64,000 nt of DNA from Corynebacterium minutissimum (GCF_000988205.1 NZ_LAYQ01000023.1:62001-126000), one strand, 5' to 3'; counted from the first letter of the stretch, positions 38,303 to 48,784 are shown. Numbers and translations: made by a program. The notes: generated from the letters alone by a model not told the origin.

Positions 38303-38698
38303 ATGAGTAAGAATCCGGAGACCAACCCCACCACCGACGGAGTAGACATCCCCGCCGCCCTGCGCGTGGGCGGCGCCTTCATGCTGCTGGCCGCCGTGCT
38401 CGCGCTATTCGGGCTCGTATCCATATTTACCGACGGCTGGGGAGCTACCTTCGAATGGACATGGCGCCGCCTGGCCATTGTGGGTGCGGCGCTTCTCGTC
38501 GGCGCATTCAGCACCCAACGCCGCGATCAGCGGGGCAGCCGCGAGCAGATCATCGCCCTGGTCCTGGCGCTCGTCCTCATCATCGCCAGCCGGGCGCTTC
38601 CCAACACGGTTCTCACCACGATGGGCCAGTACGTGGTCTTCCTGTACGCCGTCGCAGCAGGGTTGTGTGCGGTCATTATCCGCCGCACCTTGCGCTAG
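38303..38698 (+). CDS. Small membrane protein, 131 aa
   Basis: Four hydrophobic segments (about residues 20-45, 54-70, 82-97 and 105-125) separated by short Arg-rich loops (RRDQRGSREQ). No domain recognised. It lies 23 bases after the YbhB-like gene on the same strand, so the two may be cotranscribed. The next gene, pyrD, converges on it with a gap of 15 bases that is filled by the hairpin at 38699-38714. Confidence 0.75.
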   Translation: MSKNPETNPTTDGVDIPAALRVGGAFMLLAAVLALFGLVSIFTDGWGATFEWTWRRLAIVGAALLVGAFSTQRRDQRGSREQIIALVLALVLIIASRALPNTVLTTMGQYVVFLYAVAAGLCAVIIRRTLR

Positions 38699-38714
38699 GA
38701 CCGCCGTGGCGGTC
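38699..38714. terminator. Compact hairpin between convergent genes
   Basis: GACCGCC-GT-GGCGGTC is a perfect 7-bp stem that fills the whole gap between the small membrane gene and pyrD and touches the pyrD stop. It has no U-tract, so strong termination is doubtful. Confidence 0.4.
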
Positions 38715-39826
38715 TAGTCCGCCCATTCCAGGCCGGAACCTACAGCCTCCGAGATGTTGCTCAAGCCGTGAGCGTGAATCTGCTGAGCAATGCCACGGTG
38801 GATGTCGCGGATCCAATCCGGGCCGCCGTAGATCAGGCCGGTGTAGCCCTGCAGCAGCGAGGCTCCTGCGGTGATACGCTCCCACGCCTGCTCCGGGGTG
38901 GAGATACCACCGGCCGAGATCAGAACCAGCTTATCGCCCACACGGGAGTGGAGGCGCTGCAGGACCTCCAGCGAGCGCGCAGCCACCGGAGGGCCGGACA
39001 CGCCGCCGGCTCCCATCGCCGCGACCTCCTCAGCCGGGGTTACCAACCCCTCGCGTGAGATGGTGGTATTTGTGGCCACAATGCCTGCTAGTCCAACCTC
39101 TACGGCCATATCAGCTACGGCATCAATATCTTCATCGCTGAGGTCCGGTGCAATCTTCACCAAGACCGGCGAGGACGTCGATTCCACCACGGCCTCCATA
39201 ATGGGGCGCAGGGATTCCACCGCCTGCAGGTCGCGCAGGCCCGGGGTATTAGGGGAGGAGACGTTGACCACGACATAATCGGCCAGATCCCCTAACACTG
39301 ATGCGCATTGGCGGTAGTCATCCACCGCATGCTCAGCTTCAGTGACTTTGTTCTTACCGATGTTGATGCCCACGACATCGTTAGAGCGGCGCTTGCGTAG
39401 GTTGCGGGCAGCCACCAGCGCGCCCTCGTTGTTAAAGCCCATGCGGTTCAAGATGGCCTTGTCAGCCTTGAGCCGGAAAAGTCGGGGAGCTGGATTGCCC
39501 GGCTGCGCCTTCGGGGTGATGGTGCCGAGCTCGGCGTATCCGAAGCCGATGGGGGACCAGACGTCGGCAGCCGCCGCATTCTTATCAAAACCTGCGGCCA
39601 GCCCCAGCGGGCGCGGGAAGCGCACGCCAAAGACCTCTTGCGCTAGGACCGGATCAGTGACCGGTACGATCTTGCCCAGCGCACGGTTAAGCGGCGAGGC
39701 GACCTGAAGCGCGGCGAGACCGCCATTGATGATGCCGTGGATACGTTCCGGGCTGAGTTTGAACATTCCCTTCAACGCGGCCTGGTAGGCCGCGTGGCGG
39801 GCACGGTCAAGGGCTGAGTACTGCAT
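38714..39826 (-). CDS. pyrD: Dihydroorotate dehydrogenase (quinone), class 2
   Basis: Membrane-associated flavoenzyme of pyrimidine synthesis that oxidises dihydroorotate and passes electrons to quinone. It has 370 residues. The N-terminal helical extension (residues about 1-45) typical of class 2 is present. FMN and substrate motifs are [43 protein letters not shown] (with the catalytic serine) and [17 protein letters not shown]. It stands alone on its strand, not in a pyr operon. Confidence 0.96.
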   Translation of the reverse strand: MQYSALDRARHAAYQAALKGMFKLSPERIHGIINGGLAALQVASPLNRALGKIVPVTDPVLAQEVFGVRFPRPLGLAAGFDKNAAAADVWSPIGFGYAELGTITPKAQPGNPAPRLFRLKADKAILNRMGFNNEGALVAARNLRKRRSNDVVGINIGKNKVTEAEHAVDDYRQCASVLGDLADYVVVNVSSPNTPGLRDLQAVESLRPIMEAVVESTSSPVLVKIAPDLSDEDIDAVADMAVEVGLAGIVATNTTISREGLVTPAEEVAAMGAGGVSGPPVAARSLEVLQRLHSRVGDKLVLISAGGISTPEQAWERITAGASLLQGYTGLIYGGPDWIRDIHRGIAQQIHAHGLSNISEAVGSGLEWAD

Positions 39827-39876
39827 GCGGTGTCCTTAAAAAGAAGTGAAAATCAAAAGGGGCGGGATGGTGAAAG

Positions 39877-40914
39877 TTAGCGGGGTGTCTCGTCGAGTTG
39901 CGGATCGCTGATGAACTGGAGGCCGTCACCGCTAGCTGAGGCGGTGACGAGGGTGCCGTCGCCAAGCACGGCAACGTTCTGAGCGTCCGCCACCGTGGCC
40001 ATGCTGCCGACGGACTCCGGAACACCCGCAGCGACGGTGAAGGCGTGCAACAGATTGTTGTCAGTGGTGGTCACCCAAGCCAAGGAACGCTCTGCGTCCC
40101 AGGCCACGCCCCACGGCGTGCCGTCGATGTTTCCGTACTGGTGTAGGCGGATGACGTCGCTGGCGGTGTAAATGGCCACGCGTTTGCCCACGGTGTCTGA
40201 AGCTACGACCACGGCGCCCTCACCGCCCGCGATCTGTCCCACGCCCTGGCCCGAGCGAAGGCGTCCGCCCGCGCGATCCTTCTCCCAGTCCAACGACTGA
40301 ATTGTGGAGTCCTCCCTGAAGATGCGGACGATGCCGTCGGCGCCATCCGGATTGGGGACGGAGATGAGCTGATCCGAGCCTGCTTCCACCGTGATATCGC
40401 TGCTACGTTCACCGTCCACGTAGACCCCGATAGTCGTGGACTCCCCAGAGCCCACAAAAACCTCGCCGCTGGAGGCCTCTGCGGCCACCGTCACCGGCGT
40501 CTCCTCATCCACTGCTAACTCCTGGGGGGAATCCGGCTTCTGGGGATCAAAGAGCAGTACCTTATCCCCACAGGCGAGAAGGAAGTGCTGGTCGGAGGCA
40601 GTCAGGTCGCCACATTTCGCATCGACGGATACTGTGGTGGCCTTCTCCTCGGAGAAGTCATCGGCGGTGCCTACGGCGAGTGACTCATCGGTGCGAACTG
40701 CAAGGACGTCACCGACTGCGGCGAGATCCGACACGGCATCGAAGGGGACGACGTTGCCCACCGGCTTGGTGGCCGCCGGGGAGGAGGCGGGTTCGGCCTT
40801 GCCATAGACCGCGGAATTGGGATCTGCGCCAACACCAACCGTGGGATTGCAGGCGGCAAGAGCGCAGGCGCTGGTGAGAAGGGCAGAAGAAAGCAGAACA
40901 CGACGCATTTTCAC
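39877..40914 (-). CDS. Secreted lipoprotein with probable beta-propeller fold
   Basis: 345 residues. The signal peptide ends in a lipobox LAAC followed by NPTVGVG, so it is anchored to the outer face of the membrane. The mature part consists of repeated units of about 40 residues with beta-strand patterns (LAVGTADDF, VFVGSGESTTIGVYVDG, VAIYTASDVIRLHQYG, AWVTTTDNNLLHAF), as in six- or seven-bladed propellers. Substrate or partner unknown. It is 50 bases upstream of pyrD on the same strand. The start is MKMRRVLL; the internal ATG two codons later is possible. Confidence 0.8.
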   Translation of the reverse strand: MKMRRVLLSSALLTSACALAACNPTVGVGADPNSAVYGKAEPASSPAATKPVGNVVPFDAVSDLAAVGDVLAVRTDESLAVGTADDFSEEKATTVSVDAKCGDLTASDQHFLLACGDKVLLFDPQKPDSPQELAVDEETPVTVAAEASSGEVFVGSGESTTIGVYVDGERSSDITVEAGSDQLISVPNPDGADGIVRIFREDSTIQSLDWEKDRAGGRLRSGQGVGQIAGGEGAVVVASDTVGKRVAIYTASDVIRLHQYGNIDGTPWGVAWDAERSLAWVTTTDNNLLHAFTVAAGVPESVGSMATVADAQNVAVLGDGTLVTASASGDGLQFISDPQLDETPR

Positions 40915-40983
40915 GATCCCTCATCCTAGCAGTCAGCGTGGTGGAAACCGGAAGCCATGGACCGCGCTAGTAGGCTGTCGCGG

Positions 40984-41835
40984 GTGACTACAACAGCGAC
41001 AACTGAAGCCATGACATGGATGCAGGTCATCATCCTCTCCCTCGTCCAAGGCCTCACCGAATTCCTGCCCGTGAGCTCTTCCGGACACCTGCGCATCGTG
41101 TCCACCCTGTTTTGGGGCCAAGACGCAGGCGCCTCCTTCACTGCGGTTATCCAGCTCGGCACCGAGTTGGCAGTGATCGTGTACTTCGCGGGAATGATTT
41201 GGCAGATCCTCAAAGGCTGGTTCATAGGTCTCGTGCGCAAGGACCAGCGTGGCCAGGATTACCGCATGGGATGGATGGTCATCGTCGGTTCCATCCCCAT
41301 TGGCATCCTGGGCGTGCTGGGCAAGGACCTGATTAGGGATAACCTACGCAACCTGTGGATTACCGCCTCCATGCTCGTGCTCTTCTCTTTCGTTTTCATC
41401 ATCGCCGAGAGGGTAGGGAAGAAGGAACGCAGCTTCGAGGAACTGACGATGCGCGATGCCATCGTCATGGGCCTGTGCCAGTGCTTGGCACTTATCCCAG
41501 GTGTCTCGCGCTCGGGAGGAACGATTTCGGGCGGCCTCTTTTTGGGCTTGGATCGCGAGGTGGCGACGCGCTTTAGCTTCCTCTTGGCCATTCCTGCGGT
41601 CATGGCTTCGGGGCTGTTTTCGCTTGGCGACGCCTTCGGCCCCACCGTGGGGCAGTCTGCCACCGGCGCCCAGCTGCTCGTCGGCACGCTCATCGCGTTC
41701 GTCGTCGGCTATGCGTCTATTGCGTGGCTGCTGAAGTTCGTGGGCAGCCACTCCTTCGAATGGTTTGCGGCCTACCGCATTCCTGTCGGGCTTCTCGTCA
41801 TGCTGTTGCTGGGCCTCGGGGTTCTTGCCCCCTAA
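40984..41835 (+). CDS. uppP: Undecaprenyl-diphosphatase
   Basis: Membrane phosphatase (UppP/BacA) that returns undecaprenyl diphosphate to the monophosphate carrier for peptidoglycan and arabinogalactan synthesis; overproduction gives bacitracin resistance in other species. About eight membrane segments. Both catalytic motifs are present: [17 protein letters not shown] and [19 protein letters not shown] chose the GTG at 40984, giving 283 residues, because TAGGCT stands 7 bases before it (leaderless); the ATG at 40957 lies upstream of that box. Confidence 0.93.
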   Translation: MTTTATTEAMTWMQVIILSLVQGLTEFLPVSSSGHLRIVSTLFWGQDAGASFTAVIQLGTELAVIVYFAGMIWQILKGWFIGLVRKDQRGQDYRMGWMVIVGSIPIGILGVLGKDLIRDNLRNLWITASMLVLFSFVFIIAERVGKKERSFEELTMRDAIVMGLCQCLALIPGVSRSGGTISGGLFLGLDREVATRFSFLLAIPAVMASGLFSLGDAFGPTVGQSATGAQLLVGTLIAFVVGYASIAWLLKFVGSHSFEWFAAYRIPVGLLVMLLLGLGVLAP

Positions 41836-41882
41836 CCGGCCATGCGCCCGCGGCGGTGGGGTCACACGTTAGGATGGTGCCC

Positions 41883-43127
41883 ATGCAATCTTGGCCCGTC
41901 CCGCACATCGATTCCGTCCCTGGCGTCCCGTCGCCGCTTCACCTCTATGATTCCGCTGATGAAGAGGTAAAGAAGCTCAACATCAAGGGGGAGACCGCCA
42001 CGATGTATGTCTGTGGCATTACCCCTTATGATTCCACTCACCTGGGCCATGCAGCGACCTATCTCACGTTTGATCTGATTTACCGCCAATTGCTGGATAA
42101 CGGCTACACCGTGAATTACGCCCAGAACATCACCGACGTGGATGATCCGCTCTTCGAGCGCGCTGAGCGCGACGGTGTGGATTGGCGCGAACTGGGCACC
42201 TCGCAGATCAATCTTTTCCGCTCGGACATGGAGCTGCTCTCCGTGTTTCCGCCTCAGCACTTCGTCGGAGCGATGGAGGCCATCGACGAGATTACGGTGA
42301 TGGTGCAGGCGCTTCTCGACGCCGATGCAGCCTACGTTGTCGACGATCCTGAGTTCCCGGACATCTACGCTTCCATTGAGGCCACGAAGAACTTCGGCTA
42401 CGAGTCGAATTATTCTCGCGAGCAGATGGAGACCTTCTTTGCCGAGCGCGGCGGTGACCCGGACCGTCCCGGCAAGCGGGATCCTTTGGATGCGCTCATT
42501 TGGCGCGCCCACCGCGAGGGCGAGCCCGCCTGGGAATCTCCGTTTGGCCCGGGGCGTCCGGGCTGGCACATCGAGTGTTCCGCCATCGCGACCAACCGGC
42601 TCGGGTCCAGCTTTGATATCCAGGGCGGCGGATCGGATCTGAAGTTCCCGCACCACGAATTCTCCGCGGCCCATGCGGAAGCGGCGTTGGGTGTGGAGCG
42701 GATGGCCCAGTCCTATGTGCATACCGGCATGATCGGCTTGGACGGCACCAAGATGTCGAAGTCATTGGGCAACCTGGTGTTCGTCCACAAGCTCGTCGAG
42801 GCTGGCGTCGACCCTTCGGCCATCCGTCTCGGTGTCTTCGCCGGCCATTATCGAGCCGACCGCGACTGGTCCGATGCGGTCCTGAACACCGCGCAGGAGC
42901 GGCTGGAGCGCTGGCGCGCGGCTTCCCGCACGGCAGGCAACGTGGAGGAAGTCAAGGAGGTCGTGCACCACGTACGTCGTGCCTTGGCCGACGACCTCGA
43001 TACGCCACGTGCCCTTGAGGTTATCGATCAATGGGCAGATAAGGCACTGCAGGATGGTGCTCCGGATGAGGAGGCGTCCAGCTTGCTGCGCACTGCACTT
43101 AATTCTCTGCTGGGCGTGCGCCTCTAG
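41883..43127 (+). CDS. mshC: MshC, cysteine:glucosaminyl-inositol ligase
   Basis: ATP-dependent ligase joining cysteine to GlcN-Ins in mycothiol synthesis, derived from cysteinyl-tRNA synthetase. 414 residues. The HIGH-like motif is in [15 protein letters not shown] and the KMSKS loop in [10 protein letters not shown]; zinc ligands are expected in YVCGITPYD and WHIECSAIA. Length below 420 and the MQSWPVP start separate it from CysS. TAGGAT lies 7 bases before the ATG, so the message is probably leaderless; longer frames from 41724 overlap uppP and are rejected. Confidence 0.95.
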   Translation: MQSWPVPHIDSVPGVPSPLHLYDSADEEVKKLNIKGETATMYVCGITPYDSTHLGHAATYLTFDLIYRQLLDNGYTVNYAQNITDVDDPLFERAERDGVDWRELGTSQINLFRSDMELLSVFPPQHFVGAMEAIDEITVMVQALLDADAAYVVDDPEFPDIYASIEATKNFGYESNYSREQMETFFAERGGDPDRPGKRDPLDALIWRAHREGEPAWESPFGPGRPGWHIECSAIATNRLGSSFDIQGGGSDLKFPHHEFSAAHAEAALGVERMAQSYVHTGMIGLDGTKMSKSLGNLVFVHKLVEAGVDPSAIRLGVFAGHYRADRDWSDAVLNTAQERLERWRAASRTAGNVEEVKEVVHHVRRALADDLDTPRALEVIDQWADKALQDGAPDEEASSLLRTALNSLLGVRL

Positions 43128-43151
43128 ACAACTTCAGGCATGATTTAGCTC

Positions 43152-43535
43152 ATGACGATTCGCGCCGAATTCCAGCCCACCGTAGATGAGTTCATGTCTA
43201 ACCTAGAGTCCTTTGCCACCGGGGATTACCTCAAGGAAGAGGAAAAGGAGTTCTGGGAGGCACCGTTCGATGCAACGGTGCTTCCGGATCTTCGCAGCAT
43301 CCTCGAGTCCTTCCTCGATGATCTGGATAAGCTGCCCGATGATCCGGAAGGTGGGCTGTTGAGTGCAGCGGTGCGCCCCTCCGTGGAGAAACTCGCCGCC
43401 TTCAACCGAAAGAATGCTGACGCAGTGCTGGAGCCGGAGGAAAAGGAGGAGCTCACGGAGCTTATTCACTCTGCCTCGGCGGCCACCGGCGCGGATGACG
43501 ATGCCTTGGCACAGCTACCGGAACTGGATTTTTAA
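43152..43535 (+). CDS. Hypothetical acidic protein, 127 aa
   Basis: Small, very acidic, all-helical soluble protein (DYLKEEEKEFWEAPFDATVLPDLRSILESFLDDLDKLPDD). No domain recognised. It follows mshC by 24 bases, and the next gene starts at the base after its stop, so the three are probably one transcript. Similar small genes stand beside mshC in other corynebacteria as far as I recall, but without a known role. Confidence 0.75.
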   Translation: MTIRAEFQPTVDEFMSNLESFATGDYLKEEEKEFWEAPFDATVLPDLRSILESFLDDLDKLPDDPEGGLLSAAVRPSVEKLAAFNRKNADAVLEPEEKEELTELIHSASAATGADDDALAQLPELDF

Positions 43536-44261
43536 TTGACTGATAGTGAGCAGGCTGCAGGTGCTACCCGTCCCGCAGCGATCTTCTGGGATATGGATGG
43601 CACCCTTACTAATTCCGAGCCCCTTTGGGAGCAAGCCACCTTCCACCTCTCCGAAACGCTGGGACGCCGGCTAACGCCGACGGAGCGCTTAGCCACGGTA
43701 GGCGCCACGTTCGAGGACACCTTGGCCATCTGCGCCGATAAGGCGGGCGTCGTGCTTCAGCCCGGAGATACCGAAAAGTACCGTCGGCTCATGTTCGACT
43801 ATGTCAAGTCCCTTTTTGTCGAACACCTCGAGATATTCCCGGGTATTCCGGAGCTGCTTAGTGAGCTCAAGGAGTTGGGTGTGCCCATGATGGTGACCAC
43901 GAATACCGAACGTTACGTGGCGGACTCCGCGATTGCGGCTTTAGGCCGACACTACTTCGTGGACACGATTTGCGGTGACGAAGTCCCGCGGGGCAAACCC
44001 GCTCCGGACATGTATGCCGAAGCTGCCCGCCGGGTAGGCGCCTTACCGCAGGATTGCCTGGTCTTTGAAGATTCTGCAGCCGGCATGCGCGCGGCTGTCG
44101 CCGCTGGCTGCACCGTCATCGCGCTGCCCGAGGGCGACCACGTTGCGGTACCGGAGGAGGCGACCGTCATCACCGAGTTGCGCGGAACCCAGCACCGCCA
44201 TCTCGACGGCGCTTCAGCCGCCGACGTCCACGACTGGTACAACCGCCTACGCGCACTCTAG
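43536..44261 (+). CDS. HAD-superfamily hydrolase
   Basis: Phosphatase or phosphoglucomutase-like HAD protein, 241 residues. Motif I is FWDMDGTLTNSEPLW with the nucleophile Asp, motif II the Thr/Ser in MMVTTNTERY, motif III the Lys in VPRGKPAPDMY, and motif IV EDSAAGM. A helical cap lies between motifs I and II. The TTG start is directly after the stop of the preceding gene and has no ribosome site, so translation probably depends on coupling. The gene lies upstream of hisE; its substrate is unknown. Confidence 0.88.
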   Translation: MTDSEQAAGATRPAAIFWDMDGTLTNSEPLWEQATFHLSETLGRRLTPTERLATVGATFEDTLAICADKAGVVLQPGDTEKYRRLMFDYVKSLFVEHLEIFPGIPELLSELKELGVPMMVTTNTERYVADSAIAALGRHYFVDTICGDEVPRGKPAPDMYAEAARRVGALPQDCLVFEDSAAGMRAAVAAGCTVIALPEGDHVAVPEEATVITELRGTQHRHLDGASAADVHDWYNRLRAL

Positions 44262-44365
44262 CCGCCGCGGATTCGCTGCGGGGCGGTGGAGCGGTTGACT
44301 CCTTCCGTCGGGATTTCGGCTAGGGAGGAAGCATTTTATGCAGCAGTGTGGAAGAATAAGCCATT

Positions 44366-44629
44366 GTGAAGAATTTTGAGAGCCTGTTTGAGGAATTGTC
44401 CCAGAAAATCGCCGAGCGCCCTGAAGGCTCCGGCACCGTGGAAGCTTTTGACAAAGGGATCCACCACCTGGGCAAGAAAATCATCGAAGAGGCTGGCGAA
44501 GTGTGGATTGCCGCAGAGTATCAGTCCGATGAAGAGCTCGCCGAGGAGATGTCGCAGCTGCTGTACTGGCTCCAAGTCATGGCCCACAAGCGTGGCCTGA
44601 AGCTCGAGGACATTTACACCTACCTCTAA
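44366..44629 (+). CDS. hisE: Phosphoribosyl-ATP diphosphatase
   Basis: Second step of histidine synthesis, splitting diphosphate from phosphoribosyl-ATP. It has 87 residues, a stand-alone HisE of MazG-like all-helical fold with the metal motif [17 protein letters not shown] and the second acidic pair [14 protein letters not shown]. The GTG start at 44366 has no clear ribosome site. hisG, which makes its substrate, follows 73 bases downstream, the standard pairing in Actinobacteria. Confidence 0.95.
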   Translation: MKNFESLFEELSQKIAERPEGSGTVEAFDKGIHHLGKKIIEEAGEVWIAAEYQSDEELAEEMSQLLYWLQVMAHKRGLKLEDIYTYL

Positions 44630-44702
44630 TCGGCCGCCCAGTACGAGGGCTTCCAGCAGTTTCAACAACCAGCGCAATCACCGTAGAAAGCACCGCACAC
44701 TC

Positions 44703-45548
44703 ATGATCAAAATCGCCGTCCCTAACAAAGGCTCTCTGTCCGAGGCCGCTCTGGAGATCCTCAAGGAAGCAGGATATAAGGGCCGTGGTCACAATAAATC
44801 GTTGAACGTAGTGGATGAGGACAACGGCGTCGAGTTCTTCTTCCTGCGTCCGAAAGATATCGCCATTTATGTCGCGCAGGGTGTCCTTGATCTCGGGATT
44901 ACTGGCCGCGACTTGGCTCTCGATTCGCGCGCGAAATTCAACGAAGTCTTGGACCTCGGTTTTGGCGCCTCGACGTTCCGCTACGCAGCACCAGCGGGGG
45001 AGCAGTGGGATGTTCCGAAGCTCCAGGGCAAGCGCATCGCCACTTCGTACCCTAACGTTGTGCGCAATCACCTCAGCGCGAATGGAATTGAGGCTGACGT
45101 CATTCGCCTCGACGGAGCGGTAGAGATTTCGATTCACCTCGGTGTCGCAGACGTGATCGCAGATGTTGTCTCAACGGGAACTACCCTGCGTCAGCAAGGG
45201 CTTAAGCCCTTTGGCGAACCCATCGTTTCTTCCGAGGCGGTCGTGATCAAGCGCGAGGGCGAAGAAGTCACGGCCGAAGAGAACGTTGTGCTCAGCCGCA
45301 TTCGCGGAATCCTCAACGCCCGCCACTATGTCATGCTCGATTACAACGTGGCGGAAGAGAAGCTCCCAGACGTCGAAGCTGTGACCCCCGGCTTGACTGG
45401 TCCCACCATCTCACCACTGGCACGCGAAGGGTGGGTGGCTGTGCGCGTCATGGTGCCCCGCAAGCAGGCTAATCAGGTGATGGACGCGCTGGAAGGGCTC
45501 GGCGCCGAGGCAATCTTGGCTTCAGATCTGCGAATTGCCCGCTTTTAG
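44703..45548 (+). CDS. hisG: ATP phosphoribosyltransferase, long form
   Basis: First, committed step of histidine synthesis. At 281 residues this is the long form with a C-terminal regulatory domain (about 210-281), which binds histidine for feedback inhibition; the hexameric C. glutamicum enzyme is of this type. Catalytic core signatures are IAVPNKGSLSEAALEIL and the phosphoribosyl loop DVIADVVSTGTTLRQQG. GTAGAAAG lies upstream of ATG 44703. It follows hisE and precedes aspA. Confidence 0.96.
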   Translation: MIKIAVPNKGSLSEAALEILKEAGYKGRGHNKSLNVVDEDNGVEFFFLRPKDIAIYVAQGVLDLGITGRDLALDSRAKFNEVLDLGFGASTFRYAAPAGEQWDVPKLQGKRIATSYPNVVRNHLSANGIEADVIRLDGAVEISIHLGVADVIADVVSTGTTLRQQGLKPFGEPIVSSEAVVIKREGEEVTAEENVVLSRIRGILNARHYVMLDYNVAEEKLPDVEAVTPGLTGPTISPLAREGWVAVRVMVPRKQANQVMDALEGLGAEAILASDLRIARF

Positions 45549-45639
45549 GGGGAGAATCCAAGCATTTTATTCGCGCTCCTAGCTACGATGGGGGCTGACC
45601 ATCATCGTTCTTCGATTTTTATGCAAGGAGTCAGCCCCG

Positions 45640-47172
45640 ATGGCAAAGACAACTAAGAAGGATGCTCAGCCGGAGGCCAAGGAGACCAAGGACGTGAAGT
45701 CCCAGGTCGAGGAAAAAGCCACCAACAAGGCTCCGAAGTCCCCGTCCAGCAAAAAGACGCGTACTGAGACTGATCTTCTCGGCTCCGTAGAGGTTCCGAG
45801 CGATGCGTACTACGGCGTTCATACGCTGCGCGCTATCGAGAACTTCCAGATTTCCTACGTGACCATCAACACCATCCCGGATTTCATCCGCGGTATGGTG
45901 CAGGTCAAGAAGGCTACCGCGATGGCTAACCGCCGTCTGCACGTCCTTCCTAAGAAGAAGGCAGAGGCAATCATCTGGGCTTGTGACCAGATCCTGGAAG
46001 AGGGCCGCTGCATGGACCAGTTCCCGCTGGATGTCTTCCAGGGTGGCGCTGGTACCTCCCTCAACATGAACACCAACGAGGTTGTAGCCAACCTGGCACT
46101 CGAGTACCTCGGTGAGGAAAAGGGTTCCTACGACGTCATCAACCCGAACGATGATGTCAACATGTCCCAGTCCACCAATGACGCATACCCCACCGGCTTC
46201 CGCTTGGGCATCTACTACGCCATGGAAGACCTCATCGAGCGCATCGATACCCTGCAGGCAGCATTCCACGCCAAGGGCAACGAGTTCGTTGACATCCTAA
46301 AGATGGGCCGCACCCAGCTGCAGGATGCCGTTCCGATGACCCTTGGTGATGAATTCAAGGCCTTCGCGCACAACCTTGCGGAAGAGCAGGCCATCCTGCG
46401 TGACGCCCAGAAGCGTCTGCTGGAGATCAACCTCGGCGCAACCGCTATCGGTACCGGCGTGAATACCCCGGCCGGCTACCGCCACCAGGTCACCGCCGCA
46501 TTGTCCGAGGTCACTGGTCTGGAGATTAAGACCGCCCGCGATCTCATTGAGGCAACCTCTGACTGTGGCGCTTACGTACTGCTGCACTCCACCATCAAGC
46601 GTGCAGCAATGAAGCTGGCCAAGATCTGTAATGACCTGCGCCTGCTGTCGTCTGGCCCCCGCGCTGGCCTGGCCGAAATCAACCTGCCGCCGCGTCAGGC
46701 TGGTTCCTCCATCATGCCGGGTAAGGTCAACCCGGTTATTCCGGAGGTTGTCAACCAGGTCTGCTTCAAGATCTTCGGCAACGACCACGTCGTCACCATG
46801 GCCGCTGAGGCAGGCCAGCTGCAGCTCAACGTCATGGAGCCGGTGATCGGTGAGGCACTGTTCCAGTCCATCCGCATCATGGGCAACGCCGTCGACACCC
46901 TGCGTGAGAAGTGCGTCGTGGGCATCACCGCCAACGCTGACGTCTGCCGTGCTTATGTGGAGAACTCCATCGGTATCGTCACCTACCTGAACCCGTTCAT
47001 CGGCCACCACAACGGTGACCTCATTGCCAAGGAGTCCCTGAAGACCGGCAAGGGAGTCAAGGAACTGGTTCTGGAGAAGGGCCTGCTCGACGAGGAAACC
47101 CTCAACAAGGTTCTGTCCGTGGAAAACCTCATGCACCCGGAGTTCCGCGGCCAGCTGTACATCGACGAATAA
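45640..47172 (+). CDS. aspA: Aspartate ammonia-lyase
   Basis: Reversible deamination of aspartate to fumarate. It has 510 residues, of which about 44 form a Lys/Glu/Pro-rich N-terminal tail ([16 protein letters not shown]) absent from enteric AspA but found in corynebacteria. The catalytic loop is [11 protein letters not shown], with other conserved parts [15 protein letters not shown] and [20 protein letters not shown] lies 10 bases before the ATG. A strong terminator follows at 47218-47259. The next gene is a C4-dicarboxylate antiporter, the same neighbour as in Escherichia coli. Confidence 0.96.
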   Translation: MAKTTKKDAQPEAKETKDVKSQVEEKATNKAPKSPSSKKTRTETDLLGSVEVPSDAYYGVHTLRAIENFQISYVTINTIPDFIRGMVQVKKATAMANRRLHVLPKKKAEAIIWACDQILEEGRCMDQFPLDVFQGGAGTSLNMNTNEVVANLALEYLGEEKGSYDVINPNDDVNMSQSTNDAYPTGFRLGIYYAMEDLIERIDTLQAAFHAKGNEFVDILKMGRTQLQDAVPMTLGDEFKAFAHNLAEEQAILRDAQKRLLEINLGATAIGTGVNTPAGYRHQVTAALSEVTGLEIKTARDLIEATSDCGAYVLLHSTIKRAAMKLAKICNDLRLLSSGPRAGLAEINLPPRQAGSSIMPGKVNPVIPEVVNQVCFKIFGNDHVVTMAAEAGQLQLNVMEPVIGEALFQSIRIMGNAVDTLREKCVVGITANADVCRAYVENSIGIVTYLNPFIGHHNGDLIAKESLKTGKGVKELVLEKGLLDEETLNKVLSVENLMHPEFRGQLYIDE

Positions 47173-47217
47173 ATCGTCGCCCAGCACTAGCGAGAGCGAA
47201 TCGCTCATGCTGTACAA

Positions 47218-47266
47218 CACACGCCCGCGCTGCCTCAATGATGGCGGCGCGGGCGTGTGCCCGTTT
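47218..47266 (+). terminator. Rho-independent terminator after aspA
   Basis: CACACGCCCGCGC (47218-47230) pairs perfectly with GCGCGGGCGTGTG (47247-47259), followed by CCCGTTTTC. It begins 46 bases after the aspA stop, so dcuA needs its own promoter. Confidence 0.85.
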
Positions 47267-47322
47267 TCAACCACACCAGGTATCACGCCCTCTCTCGAGA
47301 CCGAGCCGTCGGTGCGCACTTT

Positions 47323-47338
47323 TGTGGAAACGGACACA
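47323..47338. promoter_or_regulatory. Candidate GlxR/CRP-type site upstream of dcuA
   Basis: TGTGGAAACGGACACA keeps the TGTG-N8-CACA frame of the cAMP-dependent GlxR site (TGTGA-N6-TCACA) with changes at the inner position of each arm. It is 139 bases before the dcuA ATG. The rest of the 47173-47476 gap holds the aspA terminator and an AT-rich GAAGAATAAAAAC that may be the dcuA -10 region; no other gene is seen. Confidence 0.35.
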
Positions 47339-47476
47339 ATCGGGCCTGAATACTCGCTAAAGCCACACCAATAGGGAAGAATAAAAACTGTCAGTTCTCG
47401 CGCCATGGTCGTGTTCTGACCGCCGCGCGAATTACCACCCATACTGCAGTTCAACTGCACATATTGGAGTTACACA

Positions 47477-48784
47477 ATGGTTGTAGTGCACATCCTCATC
47501 GTCCTTGCGGCGATCTATCTCGGTGCCCGAATCGGTTCAATCGGCATTGGTATGGCCGGCGGCTTGGGCGTTCTACTTTTAGGCCTCACCGGCGTCCCCG
47601 TCACCCGCGAAGATATCCCCTTCGATGTCATCGGCATCATCATGACCGTTATCGCGGCCATCGCTGCCATGCAGCGCGCCGGCGGCATGGACTATCTGGT
47701 CTACCTGGCAGAGAGATTCCTTCGTAAAAACCCGAAGAAGATCACGTTCTATGCCCCGGTCGTCACGTGGCTGATGACCGTTCTGGCAGGCACTGGACAC
47801 ACCGCTTTTTCCACGCTCCCGGTTATCGTCGAGGTCGCCAAGGAAGGCAAGGTCCGCCCCTCACGCCCGTTGTCCATCGCGGTTGTTGCCTCGCAGATGG
47901 CCATCTGCGCCTCACCCATCTCTGCGGCCGTAATCTTGCTGGCCTCCCTGTTGGAGCCCATGGGCGTGGGCTATTTGCAGATCCTCGCCGTGCTCATTCC
48001 TGCGACGTTCCTCTCCATTTTCCCTGCCGCCTGGATTGCCAACCGAGCAGGCGCTGAGCTCGAAGATGATCCCGTTTACCAAGAACGCAAGGCCCAAGGC
48101 CTGGTAAAGATGCCACAGGGCTCCCACAACTACAGCCCGGTGCAGGGCGCCAAGACCTCCGTGATCATCTTCCTGGTTGCCATCGTCATCGTTATGCTGT
48201 GGGCCACCCTGACCTCCTCCCAGGTAGGACTCATCGAAGAGCCGACTCTGCCCCGTAACGAAGCCATCATGACGGTGATGCTTACCGCTGCAACCCTCAT
48301 CGTCATGATCACCAAGATCTCCGCTGGCGATGTACTCAACACCCCAGTGTTCAAGTCTGGCATGTCTGCCTGTATCTGTGTGCTTGGTGTGGCCTGGTTG
48401 GGCACCACGCTGATTAACCACTACATGGAGGACATCCAGGCCATTTCCGGGTCCATCATCGAGTCCGCCCCATGGTTGCTGGCCATCGTGCTCTTCTTTG
48501 CTGCGGCGCTGCTGTACTCGCAGGCAGCCACCACCAAGGCTCTCATGCCTGCGGCCCTGGCCCTTGGCGTCAACCCGCTGACCGCAGTCGCTGCCTTCCC
48601 CGCGGTATCCGCTCTGTTCATTCTGCCGACGTACCCGACCCTGTTGGCGGCCGTTGAAATGGATGACACTGGCTCGACCCGAATCGGAAAGGCTGTCTTC
48701 AACCACCCGTTCATCATTCCTGGCACTGTGAGCATCGTCTTGTCGGTCCTCCTGTGCTATGCCATCGGCGCAGTCGTTCTCTAG
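47477..48784 (+). CDS. dcuA: Anaerobic C4-dicarboxylate antiporter, DcuA/DcuB family
   Basis: Membrane carrier exchanging fumarate, malate or aspartate for succinate. It has 435 residues and about 10-12 membrane segments. The N-terminus (IYLGARIGSIGIGMAGGLGV), IPFDVIGIIMTVIAAIAAMQRAGGMDYLV, and AGTGHTAFSTLPVIVEVAKE follow the E. coli DcuA/DcuB pattern closely. GGAG stands 7 bases before the ATG. Together with aspA it reproduces the enteric aspA-dcuA pair: aspartate in, deamination to fumarate, succinate out. I do not recall this carrier in C. glutamicum, so it may be an acquired gene; its base composition is not obviously different. Confidence 0.88.
   Translation: MVVVHILIVLAAIYLGARIGSIGIGMAGGLGVLLLGLTGVPVTREDIPFDVIGIIMTVIAAIAAMQRAGGMDYLVYLAERFLRKNPKKITFYAPVVTWLMTVLAGTGHTAFSTLPVIVEVAKEGKVRPSRPLSIAVVASQMAICASPISAAVILLASLLEPMGVGYLQILAVLIPATFLSIFPAAWIANRAGAELEDDPVYQERKAQGLVKMPQGSHNYSPVQGAKTSVIIFLVAIVIVMLWATLTSSQVGLIEEPTLPRNEAIMTVMLTAATLIVMITKISAGDVLNTPVFKSGMSACICVLGVAWLGTTLINHYMEDIQAISGSIIESAPWLLAIVLFFAAALLYSQAATTKALMPAALALGVNPLTAVAAFPAVSALFILPTYPTLLAAVEMDDTGSTRIGKAVFNHPFIIPGTVSIVLSVLLCYAIGAVVL

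Noticed and set aside
46297..47460. 387-codon minus-strand ORF opposite aspA
   Set aside because: Antisense shadow of aspA and its terminator; no domain or start signal.
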